From Opisthorchis felineus (taxonomy: Eukaryota > Platyhelminthes > Trematoda > Opisthorchiida > Opisthorchiidae): a stretch of 64,000 nucleotides of DNA. The notes below the pieces were generated by a model that saw nothing but the letters and a program-made list of their open reading frames with translations, did not search any database and was not told the origin of the DNA. This document shows, one piece after another, positions 46,867 to 58,860 of the stretch (its first letter is position 1; each line of letters begins with the position of its first letter). The DNA lies in contig SJOL01001501.1 in the NCBI GenBank assembly GCA_004794785.1, forward strand, positions 75,445-139,444, written 5' to 3'. Made by a program: the position numbers and the translations under genes.

Positions 46867-47324
46867 TCACTTCATCACACTAGAGGTAGTGACAGTTACA
46901 TTCATCTCTCAACAGTAAGAAGTCTAAAAAATATACCGTAAAAATGCTTCAAAATTACTTATTTTTCGGTAAGTTTCTCCAATTTCAGTCAACAACAGCT
47001 TTATTATCTTAAGTGAGAAAAGTGGAAAGCAAGCTCCAGTCCTATTGAGGTGAAAACAGTCAAATCTATCCTTGTTGAATAGTTTCATTTTCTATGTTTT
47101 TTACGTGTGGCAGAATATTACTGACTTATTGAAGTAAACCTTTTGGAGGACAAATGCCGTTGAATTGCTAAGCGAATTTCTGCTTTAAAATGCCACCTTT
47201 TGTTTGGTTCCAGTTCAATGTTTTTTTCCAAATAACCCGAATGTTACGCGCGTGACAACTCCATATGTTTTTGTTGCTGCAAGCAGATTTGGGGATTTCA
47301 ATGGAGATTTTGTTCTCTGAGGTA

Positions 47325-47465
47325 AGCCAATGTAAAGCTCTCATTCTTATTGGGAACCATCAACAGTGCGCATGTCATGAAGCTTCGGGTAATTTGGAAC
47401 CCGTGATCACCCGGCTAGTAGTTCGAACACTAAGTGCGAGTTAATCGGCGTGCTGATCAGGTGCG
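47325..47465 (-). repeat. family B copy with decayed hammerhead
   Basis: On the minus strand, a tRNA-like head (GATCAGCACGCCGATTAACTC, then GTTCGAACTAC) is followed by GGGTTCC. Then comes the ribozyme-derived block GCGCACTGTTGATGGTTCCC (about 47370-47351) and AATAAGAATGAGAG. The first core strand reads UUGAUGG and the second GAGAG, so it is inactive. The head is the best match in the window to that of the 20.6-kb copy, which helps to define the family as tRNA-headed. Confidence 0.65.
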
Positions 47466-47519
47466 CGTTGCCGAACGGCCAAGTGTTAAGAACACTAGCA
47501 TGGAAGCCGCAGATTGAAA

Positions 47520-47635
47520 GCTTCTGGGAGTATCGCGAGAACACACTACTGATTATTCTCAGTATGGGCGAAGTATCAGGAAAATGCTTTTCAGCTTTTC
47601 AGTATACACTGGCTTCGCTGTACTTTTTATTATGC
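47520..47635 (+). repeat. dispersed repeat F, copy 2
   Basis: Partner of 43930-44050 in inverse orientation. It lies about 55 bp from the family B head. The short frame at 47450-47665 is considered a shadow. Confidence 0.65.
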
Positions 47636-50600
47636 TGTGAAGTCAGCAAAACTGAAGGAACATGAATCACAATTCTTGCACACAACTCAGCTCGTCTCGG
47701 CATATCCGGTCAATGTGTGTTAACATGCTTATTTGCTTCTCGTTTTTACTCTCACAACTGTTAAAAGCAAACATTTCAAGAAAGCTTTATAATAGTTCGA
47801 ACACGCTGGTGTTGGTAGGCTTGGGGAGCTGAAACCAGACCTTTGAGACCAAATTTGAAAGTATACAGCCATAAAATGATGATTCGCTTCGACACCAGAT
47901 TTGGAGGTCACTCAGTGGCGAGTAGAACTTGAAAAGTTCTCAAATCTCATGTCCTTGAATCATTTCAGGTTTTGAAAATAAGTGCTGTCAGCCCACATTG
48001 TTAAGGTTTTCGAGTGTTAGACAAAAGTACCCTCGACTGTGTTGCTGGTGAAGTGAAATGCCAGCAGGTAATCCGGAAAGTGAGTTTGGTTTAGGCGTAC
48101 GCTTACGAATAACCGGTTTTATGCTCACAAATATAAGGGAACAGTTCGACTGGAATATTTAAATCCTTGTTGTAAATCGGCACTCCTGGTAGATACTCGG
48201 CCGCTTCTGTCGCAGTGAAAGTCACAACGTTTATTCTTCAAAGAGTAAACATGCATTTTTTACGGGACAAACTATGTATGACGAATAAATTTGAGTAGAT
48301 TAATCGTTTAATTTCTGCAGAAATGACTTTTTTGATACAGAGATGTCAAGACGAAGTGGTAGCTCAAACAAATGTATATTAAAGGTTGGGATTTTATTAA
48401 GTCTATCGCTAACACCCGCGCAATTCACAAAGGGTGATCAACGTTTGTGGAAAGTCCGTTCTCTTCAGAGGCGAGCAGTCTATCCAGATACCGCTCTACT
48501 CTGTGAATGAAAGATGGTTTTCTGGGAGACTTTTTCTTTCTACTGAAGAGCAACATGACATGCATGGCACCACTGAATTATGAGACCAATGCGTAGAACT
48601 GACAGAAGACAACAAACGGAACGGCTCCTTACAACTCCCAATCGATTTGAAAATTTCTCCATAGTTGAGTGTCCTCCTGCAAAAGCTTCGCAAACAGTGC
48701 ACCTCCCGGATGATTTCTGAAATAAGATGGCGAAATTCCAACATGTGTCTGGACGCACCTACTAGAAGGTTGGAAATGATTTTCTGTTGCTTCTCAAGTG
48801 TACCATCCTGCTACCCAATGTACCAGTCCACCCATGACTGACATACTAATTAACATGGTAAAATATTCAGCTGGCCGGATGCTTTATTCACACACAATGT
48901 AAAATATGAGACGAAATTAGAGTAATTGTCACACCGGCATGCTAACATGCTTACCTTGCAGCTGAAGCAATTGTGGTTACTTGAATCGCAATTACACCTG
49001 AGTTAGCGTTCACTGATTCATTCTTTCTCCCAGTTTTGTTACTTTCAATCGATATCGCAACTTTGGGAGTTTTAGATGCTGTTGTATGCTTTTTTCAAAT
49101 GCAAATCACCATTCGCGTCCGTATAAAGAGAGTCCATGTAGTAACGTATTGGTTAACGAATCAGTGTCAAGGGTCTTGTCCGTCCACATTGTAATGTTCA
49201 TTCTTGAACATGAAATCGTGGTATTTTTAATACAAGAATGCCACCGTAGTCATTCCGGGGTCTATTTTCCCAGTGGAATACCCTGTTCGAATGCAACTAA
49301 ATCACACCCACTTGAGTCCATTCGAGACTGAACGGTATGTTGTCTAACAATCAATGTGGAGTTTATGTCTTTGAATCTCTCTAAGTATTTGTTAGATGAT
49401 CACTGTTGACGGCCGTCAACCAGAAAGAAACATCTGCACAAAGCTTTCTGGTTTTCCAGGATAGACGGACTACATTTAGGGGATAAATCTCCAGTAATAC
49501 ATAAAGCAGTCGGTTCCTACCTCAAAAATCTGTCCTCTACGAAATTGTTTGTGATATTAAATGGCCATTCATTCACGGACACTCGAGCCCATATGAACCA
49601 CGAGTGGATGTACTATTTGGCATCTACCCCAACATCGATGCGAACATGTTTCAGAATAGCGTCGGTGAGAATGAGGAAATTAAATACAAGACATTATGAA
49701 GACTGATAGGCCTCGGAGCATATTCATCGCGTTGCAGAAAATTTCCTATTGTGTAATTCTGTTAGATATGTTCAGAGTCCAAAGAACCAGCGTATTAGAT
49801 TAAACTGCATTTAACAAATGTATTCGCTACAGCTACGCTTTACAACTTAGCCTCCAAAGACTGTCAGCACCAATAGTCTACAGTTAGGTGGAATTGAATT
49901 AGAAATGCTCAAATTCCCAATGAACAATGCTTCGAACTGATGTAGTAACGAGAGAAGTTAAATGGTTTGTTGAAGAACAAACAATTCTTCGCACAGTCTG
50001 TTCACCATTGTAGCGCACATTGTGATCACAAAACCTCTCTTACTATTAGGGTTTCTGGTTAGTGACTTACTTAATGGAATAATGTAATTTCACAAACTTT
50101 TTCTCATCCAAGACAAATTTACAGCGATTTCGGAAGATTGGTAACTGGGGCGAATCCATTGTTGGTTGGTCACTTGGCTGTCCATCTGCTCTCTGAGCTT
50201 GGAAGCACCTAACATCACCACCACAGAAAATAAACACAAAATGACGAGTTTTATAACATTCTTGTTATTCGCCACTGAATATTTTGGACTTAGCGTATGA
50301 TTATGAATCTGTTAATTGGAGGAAAAAAAGATAATCCATAGTTCTAGTCACCCAACCGTTTAAACGTGATGTATACAGCCTGGATCAACTAAAACAATTT
50401 AACTGTCTTCTTAAAAATGAAAATGATTCTAATACATGAAAATGAAGGGCCAAAAACGAAATACAAATTCCGTCCGCACATGACCATATTTTGCAGGTTT
50501 ATACCTACCAATAGAGGAACGGCAGACGAAATTTATACTCAAAACTAAGCTGTCAAGTTGGCAGAACCTCTCGTATGCAGAATTAACTGAAAAAATTATA

Positions 50601-53020
50601 ATGAACTTCGAACTTGTCTAGTTTGGATTCTAGGAGCTTGTGAACGTATTCCGCACCGATAAGATTGCTCAATAGTATAAATGCCCACAAGTCCTGGCCT
50701 TGCCTGAAAGCTATCAGTAGCCCTCATATATTGCATTTCAACAGAGCCGTTTTACAATAATCGCTACCGAATACCTTACGCGACATAAAGCGATCGTTAG
50801 GTCCGCAAATCGATTCGATCAGTATTTTTGACATATATTCACGAAAATACAGTTCACCAACCCAGAAAATAAATATTTATCGGTTTGGCTATTCGGTGTA
50901 TTTGCTCTCCTCTGTAAGAGTACTCTGGCTTCTAATAGTACATAAATTTTCCTATGCTTTCAGTAGTGTTGGTTGCCATTTTCGGATTTGCTTGTCAACA
51001 TGGGGGGAACGAGTAAAACTCCATGTTGTTTCAAAGGCGGATGCCCTGAATTTGTCACACTATGTGCAGCAGTCAGCTAAGACAAGCCATTCGCGGATAA
51101 GCCAAAGTTGCGGAGCATCCGCGAGTCTATTCGACGTCAGTATGACCTGGAAGTAGTTAAAATGCTACTACGACTTTTAGACATTACCTGCGATTGCAAA
51201 CAATGCGTGGTTGAGGGTACACTTCGTGCGGTGCAACATGCATCCTCAATTATTGCTGCTGCGAGTCCATATTTTGGCCCAACTGACTACTTTCGACTTT
51301 TTCTTCTCACAATTTCCTCACCAATCCCCGCACTCAGTGTCACTTTAGCTATACAAGGAGATAGTTTTATTAAATTTAATCACCCGGGTAGCTTGTGAGT
51401 AAAATCATGCACGTATATAAAACATTCCCGCTCTTCATCTATACCCCAGCTCCCGTTTTTATACTTTATAGACTCTCACTTCACAAGCAAAGGTCTTAAT
51501 TAAACTTAACCAATGGGCGAATAAACATAAACAGGTATGATGCAAGCGGTTATTTAGTCTGTTACTAAAAGGGACATCGCGATTCCTGGGGAATACTGGC
51601 GTAAATTCCATTGCTGGAACAAACCAGCATAACGTTTTGCTGAGTTCCTAAGTGTGCACAAATGCTCAGTCAAAACGTCTTATTGCCGTGACTAAGCTAG
51701 AAAAACGTAATACACAAGTGAGATTGTAAAGATATTTTATTTTGACTAATTTCTAATTAGATTTTCTGTTTAGGAACGAAAGCTTCAGGTTTCACACGGA
51801 TATGCTTTTGCTCAAAATGTTATTCTGCAAATTAGTGCCTAGTTTGGACAATACACTGTGAATGGAAATTCGTCAGTAGATATTTTCTCCAAGTAGGGTA
51901 ATTACGAAGTAAGTACAAATAGGTCCTCGTGCAAAACCAAACTGTAGGTGCTATCTATCTGAATGACAAAAAACTTCTCACTTTGATTATTTCAGGATGG
52001 GTGCGCAGAAACCGCTCGATTTGGTCCCTTTTAAGTCCCTACAACTGCTGCACTTCCTTTTTGTCGCAAAAGAAAAGGAAGTTGCAGGCGGCGCTTCAGG
52101 TGCACAGGAAAACGTGTAAACTAACTGACAGGGGCGAAGTATGTATTTTGCAGGATATACTTTGGTTATGGTGCTAAAACGGTAATATGTCTGGCACTGG
52201 TTCAATAGTCAACTTCGCTCAGGTAGTTTGAGCGTTCCGTATCGTGTCGGTTCACAGAAATGCTGTGTTTTGTGTGTCATTCACTTAAACTTGGAGTGAC
52301 TGAATGAATACCGATTTAAAGTTGAATAGAATCAGTTCTTTTTAGGCGCTCCAGTACATTTAAATTTTTTACCATTTTCTTTCATCCTAGACCAAGGAAC
52401 ATATTTCCGCGGGTCAGATTTTGCCTCAATAATCTGAGTGACAGGAATGTTGGCGTATCAAGATAGTTGGTGCAGGAAATATGAACTCCTTTGGTGAGAA
52501 GAGCGTTTTGAGTAATGAGGGCAAATGAACTGGTCTTTTGGAATTACTTATTTTACTGGTATACTTAGCTGAGTAATAATTACGGACTTAGCGTACAATG
52601 CAGATGAGTCATTCGTCTAACTGAATTTTGTCCAACGCATTCCACCAATCTGTTCTAAATTTTAATGTACCATTTTGGTGCCATACAGAATTCCCAAGGA
52701 ATTTACCACCAAAGTGATGGAATAAGCGTTGAAACCTGGAACGTGGTGTTTTTAGAGTCTCACGACCTTAAAACTTGATAGCTCCGGCTACTTCCTGATA
52801 AAAATAAATACCTTTAGGCTGAACGCTGCTGATTTGCTCAAATTTTAGCGGCACTGCACTTGCAACACCAGCGATATTCCGAGGATTCCAAATACAATCT
52901 AAGCCAATAGCCAGGTTTATCAGTGAACTTTCAAACCATAATGGGAAATGAATAAGCTGCCTTCACTCATTGTAGCTTGAACCTTCCTCCTACTGTTAGG
53001 GCGCAAATATTCTAGTGCGC
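47636..53020. other. no supportable gene
   Basis: Frames to 96 codons. At about 51078-51180 one plus-strand frame reads DKPKLRSIRESIRRQYDLEV. This is charged and protein-like, but it is short, changes nothing in composition and matches no family I know. Confidence 0.45.
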
Positions 53021-53029
53021 TCACGCCCA

Positions 53030-53280
53030 AGAGTAGAAGCGGCGGGCTCGAGCTCGCCAGAAATGCATGTACTTAGCAGTGACCAAAATGGAGCTGCGGA
53101 GATCTGACGCGCAAAACAAATGCGCCGTCGCTATTCTGTCATCGCAACTGAATGAAACCAGTAACGAAGATTTCTTCGGGTTACTACAAGAATTTCTCAT
53201 ACACTTTATTTCGAATATCGATTTCTGCAAAAATGTTATGCTATTGCTAACAAAGTGCTTAAAGGAAACACAACAAAGAG
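53030..53280 (+). CDS. candidate first exon of an unidentified gene
   Basis: A CpG-rich patch (about 53005-53120, including GCGGCGGGCTCGAGCTCGCC) is followed by an ATG at 53088 in favourable context (ACCAAAATGG). An in-frame ATG lies upstream at 53067. From 53088 the frame is 64 codons of balanced composition (MELRRSDAQNKCAVAILSSQ, later LLQEFLIHFISNIDFCKN) and reaches a good splice donor, AG/GTATGA, at 53280/53281. That would leave one base of a split codon. The second half is amphipathic and helical in character. I do not recognise the family. Against it: a frame is also open on the opposite strand (53021-53335), the length could arise by chance, and I could not identify a second exon within the remaining 10 kb. 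Confidence 0.3.
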
Positions 53281-54359
53281 GTATGATGCAATCCAGCGTA
53301 CACTGCGCCTGCGCAAGTACTGATGCCTTTATCATATAAATGCTGTTTATCTCAGTTGCTACTTTTGTGTCTTGATCGCAACCCCCAGAGGTTTTTCACC
53401 GACTCTAGAACCTGATCTCACACTTACAATGAATGACTGACATTCCACACACAATATTCGAAAATCGATGGTTGGCTTGATTCTCCAACCTTCCAAACAA
53501 CAGCAGTTTTCTTCCTCTTCAAGAACACATTTGTTGCCTCTATCTGAAAAGATGAAGCCAATTCACAAGCGGCATTCCTCTGCCAAATACTATTCTCTAA
53601 TCGTTAAACACTGAACGTTCATCACTCACATGACGGCGAAACATTGTTTTGCAACAGTGGAACACGTTTTGGCGCCATTGTAACGCAGTTTCTACCCTTA
53701 TTGTCAGCAATATTACGGTGAGGTCGATAAATCCGGAATGAAAGCAGCGGTGTGAAGAATTGTGTACGAAAAATTTACAAGTCTCTTCGCAATCAAAAGA
53801 GACAGCAACTCTGGAGCCACGTGTTGTTGAAGTTTTACACATAGATTTTATATATACGGTAATATGAAATTTATGTAGTTAGACACTTTTTTCGATCCTG
53901 TGGTAACACCTTACAGATGGAAAAAATGAACGTTGGCTGTTTGGCAGTGAGACGTGTAATAACCACCAAACAACGTTTAAAGAATATGGTTAGCGTCAAC
54001 CAATGACAAGCAGTCAATTTCGCGTAACCTTCGTTTGAGCAGTCTTTTTCCTGATCTGGATTCGCGTTTCGCTCATTAGCAGTGCACACCCTTGACCTGT
54101 CAGAGGTGGGGATTCCGGACATATGCCATGGCAAGCGAGCGGATCACTACTGTTGCACCAACGCACGCTGCATGTCTGAATTTTCACGTCTGAACACGCG
54201 AATGTCATATCGCCTGAGAGATATAAAGTTGTGCCAGGGACCTCGAGCGATAACATAGTACTCGTCTGGTTGTCAATCAATTGAACCCCCGGTAGACCTC
54301 CCTAGTGATGTAAGGCCACTGACACTTTGAAACCTGTCGGATTATTTTTACTTAATTGT
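53281..54359. other. no supportable gene
   Basis: Short frames only. If the candidate first exon is real, this is intron. Confidence 0.45.
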
Positions 54360-54605
54360 TAGTGGTTGAGGGATTGTAGAATTTGCATTCACATCACTCT
54401 TAATCGAACAGTCGTCTTCCTTTCTTGGCGCAATTATTCTGATACATTCACACCAAAAATGGGGAGAAGCACTGAACTCGAGTTTCGCTCTTATTGTAGC
54501 TCCTCAGTAGTGCATATACTTGGCCGCGCCGGGTTTGTACTGCGGATATCTGACACGCGAGACACGACTGTTGCCACCAACCCCACCAGCGCTTACTGGG
54601 TGCAC
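54360..54605 (-). repeat. family B tRNA-headed SINE-like copy with intact-core hammerhead
   Basis: On the minus strand the head runs from about 54600 to 54525: GTTGGTGGCAACAG as the A-box side, CGTGTCTCGCGTGTCAGATA as the anticodon-arm region, and AGTACAAACCCGGC as the B-box side. The ribozyme (54513-54469) comes next, then a tail (CTCCCCA, TTTGGTGTGAATG, GAATAATTGCGCCAAG, GACGA, AAGAGTGATGT) colinear with the 38.0-kb copy. The two copies agree along the entire unit, which fixes its architecture as tRNA-like head, hammerhead, then unrelated tail. The B box has decayed (GTACAAACC for GTTCAAACC), so present-day pol III activity is doubtful. Confidence 0.82.
54469..54513 (-). ncRNA. type I hammerhead ribozyme, intact catalytic core
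   Basis: Minus-strand fold. Stem I is GCACUA (54513-54508) with CAGUGC (54474-54469): five pairs, with an A-C mismatch next to the core. The first core strand is CUGAGGA (54507-54501), and position 7 (G here) is the one variable position in CUGANGA. Stem II is GCU (54500-54498) with AGC (54489-54487) and an 8-nt loop, keeping the G10.1-C11.1 pair. The second core strand is GAA (54486-54484). Stem III is ACUC with GAGU (54483-54476), a perfect palindrome with no loop. H17 is U (54475), and cleavage is predicted between 54475 and 54474. Every invariant nucleotide is present. The palindromic stem III favours a dimeric ribozyme. The stem I mismatch may weaken it. Confidence 0.88.
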
Positions 54606-55313
54606 CCAAAACAGTGAACCTCGAGTACTTTGCTTTTCCCGCTTTTGAAATGGACCCACCAGAATGAATGCGTCAGGATTGGAGGAGGATTTTTCAAATG
54701 CGGATGAAATGAACATGAATTTGAGTGATATTCCGAGACTCGGTGCAAGAGGCCATAGTAGGAGCGACAGTATGACCGTAATAAGTCAGATTTTTAGCAG
54801 CTGAATTGGAACTGGTTTTTTAATTTTTTGAGTTAACCAGCTGATTATCGGTAACCTTTTCTTCCGGTTCCAGCGTTCACATTCACACTGTTGTCGTTAA
54901 CTGCTTAAGGAGAACATGCATAGAACAGTATATACTTGCTGTCTAGTTATTAAGGTCTCAGTACACAAGATCCACATCTCTACCTTGCTCAATGAATTGC
55001 TACACCGGACGAGTGGATGTGAGCTGCACGGTGTTCGGAAAATTAAATAAATGTATGACTTACTGTTGTTTTATTCCAAAGCAAAAACCGGTGTATTAGT
55101 TAGTAAAATTGTTTTCTTTTTAGGAGGACTACTCATTAGAAGACATTTTGCTGCTTACATCGTACATGAATTGTTCTGAAGCCTGCCTACCTCAAGTGTG
55201 TGCTCGGAATGAAGTGATTGTAGCTTGATGAGGCTGTAATCCTAGTAAGAGTCTATAAATTCGTTTCGTAAGAAGACCCACGCACGAGTAGATAATCGCA
55301 GTTAATACGAATG

Positions 55314-55346
55314 AGAATGGGCAAGGATGATAACCTTGCCAATTCT
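55314..55346. repeat. 13-bp hairpin with one mismatch, 7-nt loop
   Basis: AGAATGGGCAAGG (55314-55326) against CCTTGCCAATTCT (55334-55346), loop ATGATAA. One internal mismatch. Confidence 0.85.
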
Positions 55347-57130
55347 AAGTCGGTACGAAAAAATGCTTCAGCTCCAGGTTAAAAATGCCGAAATTGCATG
55401 AATGTCGCCCACGAATAGAAGGTGATTTGGCGGAATCTGGGGAGTTTGCCTTTCACTGTGAGGTCAGCAAACGAACTGCGGAAACTCACTGTGACTATAA
55501 AAGAGAATAGCGTTATTTGCCTGAAATGAGTTACCGGAAGGAGTGTTGACTGGAGGTAAATTTGAAGATGTCAAGGCAGGTTATTTTGGCACACTTGACT
55601 GAACAAAACAGGCCGAACGGAATATCAGTAAAATCAGTGTCATTGCAACGAAAGAAGAGTTTCCATTAAAACTAAATGGTCTTCGACTGCAGTTATGTTA
55701 GTCATCAAATGCTAGCTGCTGACGAATTCTGACTAAAATCAGGATTGCTTTGGCTTGTTTTCAATCGGCTGCGTTATAAATGCATTTTCTGTCTAAATTC
55801 TGGTCGTGCTTCCCGTTTTTCATGAACGGTTTTTATTTATTTATTGTTTTAAATGTAGGGGGTAATCGACAAGTTTCACGTTTCTTGATCGGGTAGTTTT
55901 AACTTGGCGTTTTTTGTGAGGAAAGCCCATAAAACGACCCTGGGCATATTAAGCAAGCTTAACAGTTAACAACGAAGTGACCGCATAATTCCAAATATTG
56001 GAGTTTCTAAGGTTTTACTCGACCTGTGAGAAAAATAGTACCCGTACATATTCCGTGGAATAATCCGATTCGGAGGGACACTTGCCCAGTGCCTAATAAA
56101 GGAGAAGGATGAATCACCTTTTCGTGTATTTCGGTAGTGAATGGATAAAGAACTTACTGTTAAGGGTTTGAGCCATTATAGGGATGCCAGTCAGCCTGAA
56201 ACAACCACTGCTGTGTCCACATTGGGGTTGGTGAATATAAAATGCTAAAGCTACATTTAATTTATTGCTTTAATGAGAACATACCAATCGCTTAATATGC
56301 TTGCAAAGTGTTTTCTGTGGTGACACGGAAGAACTCCAAGTGATTATTAACGTTTTCAAGGCTCCTTGCCGCACCACCTTAGAGCAATTCAATGGCACCC
56401 CACAAATCAAGATGGACGATTTCACCGGTTTGGTTTCATCAGTTTGGACTGTCCGGTGCTCAGACAGCATGGTTTATACTCATTGATTCCTTCAAATAGC
56501 TGTTCCTTGTTACGACCCACATAGTCTGATGAACACTGAAAGCTATTAAAAGACGGGTACTAAATAATCACGGGCCGGGTACCTATTCTCGAGGATGGTG
56601 AAGGGCGGCGAACTAGTGCTAACTTTTAGCCATAAAGTACTCATCTTTTGAAAAAATATACTGATTTTGGCTTGGTTTGCATTTTTTTGTTTGAAATGCA
56701 ACAGAATACCAGTCAACAATACTTGGGCAAAATTGACAATCATAGTTGTTACCGCAGTACAATATTGAGATCCAGTACGGTACATCAGATCGACGTACAC
56801 CGCCAGTATACACTAACTCTGACATCAAAAAATTCTTCTCTGAGAAGATGAGCAAAGTAAGGTTATTCTTGTTGATGTCTAATAAACACAATCGTGGGTG
56901 TGCTCAATATGAAAAACCTCAGGATTTATCCAGAATTCGCAGGTTGAAGAATTTCAGTACTAATTGTTTTGGCTGATGACCATGTTTTATCTTTTCCTGA
57001 ACGTTTGTTCCGGGAATAAAATTATTGGTACGTAAGTTCCAAACAACGCACTCAATGGGTGCTATAAAAAGTAGGTTCCTCCAGTAAATTGATAGGGTTT
57101 TCAAAGTTGCCCACCAATTGGTAAATAGCT

Positions 57131-57153
57131 CGATACAGTGCTCGGCTGTATCG
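57131..57153. repeat. perfect 8-bp hairpin, 7-nt loop
   Basis: CGATACAG (57131-57138), loop TGCTCGG, CTGTATCG (57146-57153). AGCT flanks both sides. Confidence 0.8.
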
Positions 57154-58724
57154 TGCTGAGCTCATGATATTTCGCGAACAGTTTATCAACAACTGCATTA
57201 TGTCCTTCGGTAGTGGAATCCATTCGTCGTAGTGTTCATACCTGATTCCGCCGTCTGATTGCCAGCTTGAACAAGTTTTTAAAATCATGCAGGTTGCTTG
57301 TTTACCTTCTTGTAAACCAAAATACAATTTCTGCCGATAGACAACTTAATAGGTACCGAATTTCATCCGGCGTGGAGGCATTCAGCTGCATAAACTATTG
57401 CATCGGCTTTCGATTTCGTATGAAGATCCCTCAGATCCTGCAGATGCTTAAAATAATACCCGTGTTTTGGATGTATGTCGACGATGTTCGTGAATACAGG
57501 AAAATAAGCCAGCGCAGTATTTTATTTGTCCACTTTCCCGCAAGACAGGCTGTCATAGTGCGCAATGTAGCGTAGTCTGCCTCTCGTGTGCTGTGCAGTT
57601 ACGAAGTTAGGCGTAAGTGAAGAGTGAGATATGATGTTTAGGGAACTGAAGATTCTAGTTATTTTAAGACTTCTAGCTAAGGATGCAATCAAATGGCTGG
57701 TTATCATATGATGGTTGTCATATGGTCATTGGATAAGCTCGTTCACTGAGGGAAACATGGCTGAATAAGGTTTACTCAAGCACACTATTCTGTCGAACAC
57801 TGTGCTGAGGACCTGTGTGGTGAGGTGATGTGGATCTGTTATAGTTGAAAATACAGGATTGCACTTCAAAGGTTATAAAGATACACGGATGCTGCGCCGC
57901 AACATGTTGCATTCAGCGGTTTTAGAAAAACATGCACCGCATCTGCTCGACAGCAGGATGAACAGATTATTTCGACTGAGTATCGTTAGTGGAAGATCGA
58001 TAACTATGAATGACAGCACCCTAGCCGACAAGATTCATGAAGTGCAGTTCCGAGACTAAAACTGCTGGTAAACAAATATCAGAAAAATATTCCATTTCAT
58101 CGCAAAATGAAACTAATAAGCGATTCCTCGCGGAGTGAATGCGGTGTGATTGTCGACTGGCCAACAAATAATTTTTCAGACCGAAGCATACTCAGCTGTC
58201 ACCCTTCAATTGCCGACAGATTGTAAGCTTTTATCTGGTGTGCCGGACTGATGAAATACATTCAAATGAAGAGACTTAGGCTTAGCTATAGTTTGATGCG
58301 TGTTTTTCACTTTATTCATGACTGTCTTTTGGAACACTTCTTCACAGAGTTTGTAAGGTGATACGGAGAAGCAGTCGTATGTTATTACTAGTATGAATTT
58401 TCGTTCAGTTCCTTTCCGCCTATACTGTGTGATATGTTATTCCTGGAGAATAAGAGTCAGTGGGAAAATGTGAAACATTGAAATCACGTATTCTGTTTTA
58501 TGCATATTTATTATAACATCTTACAGTGACAAATCAGTTCAACTCGAGTAGTGCGAAGCTACAATAAATGGTTCAACTTAGGAAGGTCCCTACAGTTTTT
58601 CGTTAGTCTCAGCATTTTATACGACGAAATGTGAGAGCACCGGAACGAAAGCCAAGTGTTTGCTGAATGAGGGTCTTGGCTGCGAAACAAGTACGGTGGG
58701 TTTGTTTGCAAGGTTAACTGGATT

Positions 58725-58860
58725 AAAAATACACATAAGGTTGCTGAAGACCGTTCAATAGCTCAAGACCGGCTTCACCCATTTAGAGGGTCATCAGGTA
58801 GACGGATTTCCCGAGTTTCCGTCAAAATTATGTTGTACTCGGACCCATATTAGACACGCC
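58725..58860 (-). repeat. family A copy with degenerate hammerhead
   Basis: Minus strand aligns with 945-1060: GGGTCCGAGTACAACATAA, TTGACGGAAACTCGGG, then the ribozyme region 58806-58762, then CTTCAGCAACCTTATG. The first core strand CUGAUGA (58797-58791) is intact here, unlike in the 1-kb copy. However, stem II has lost its G-C closing pair, the second core strand reads GAA-G (A15.1 is G at 58773), and the stem I strands GUCUAC and UUGAGC no longer pair well. The palindrome CCGG and cleavage-site C (58767) remain. The two copies carry different defects and so complement each other in defining the ancestral ribozyme. Confidence 0.8.

Larger units (their letters stand above)
54606..58724. other. 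no supportable gene; two hairpins
   Basis: Short frames only, with several overlapping on both strands at 56270-57330. Apart from the two hairpins listed separately, no repeat was found. Confidence 0.5.

Noticed and set aside
57267..57575. Frame with FWMYVDDV, resembling an RT catalytic box
   Set aside because: No other RT block upstream or downstream in any frame. A four-residue motif is expected by chance in this much six-frame translation.
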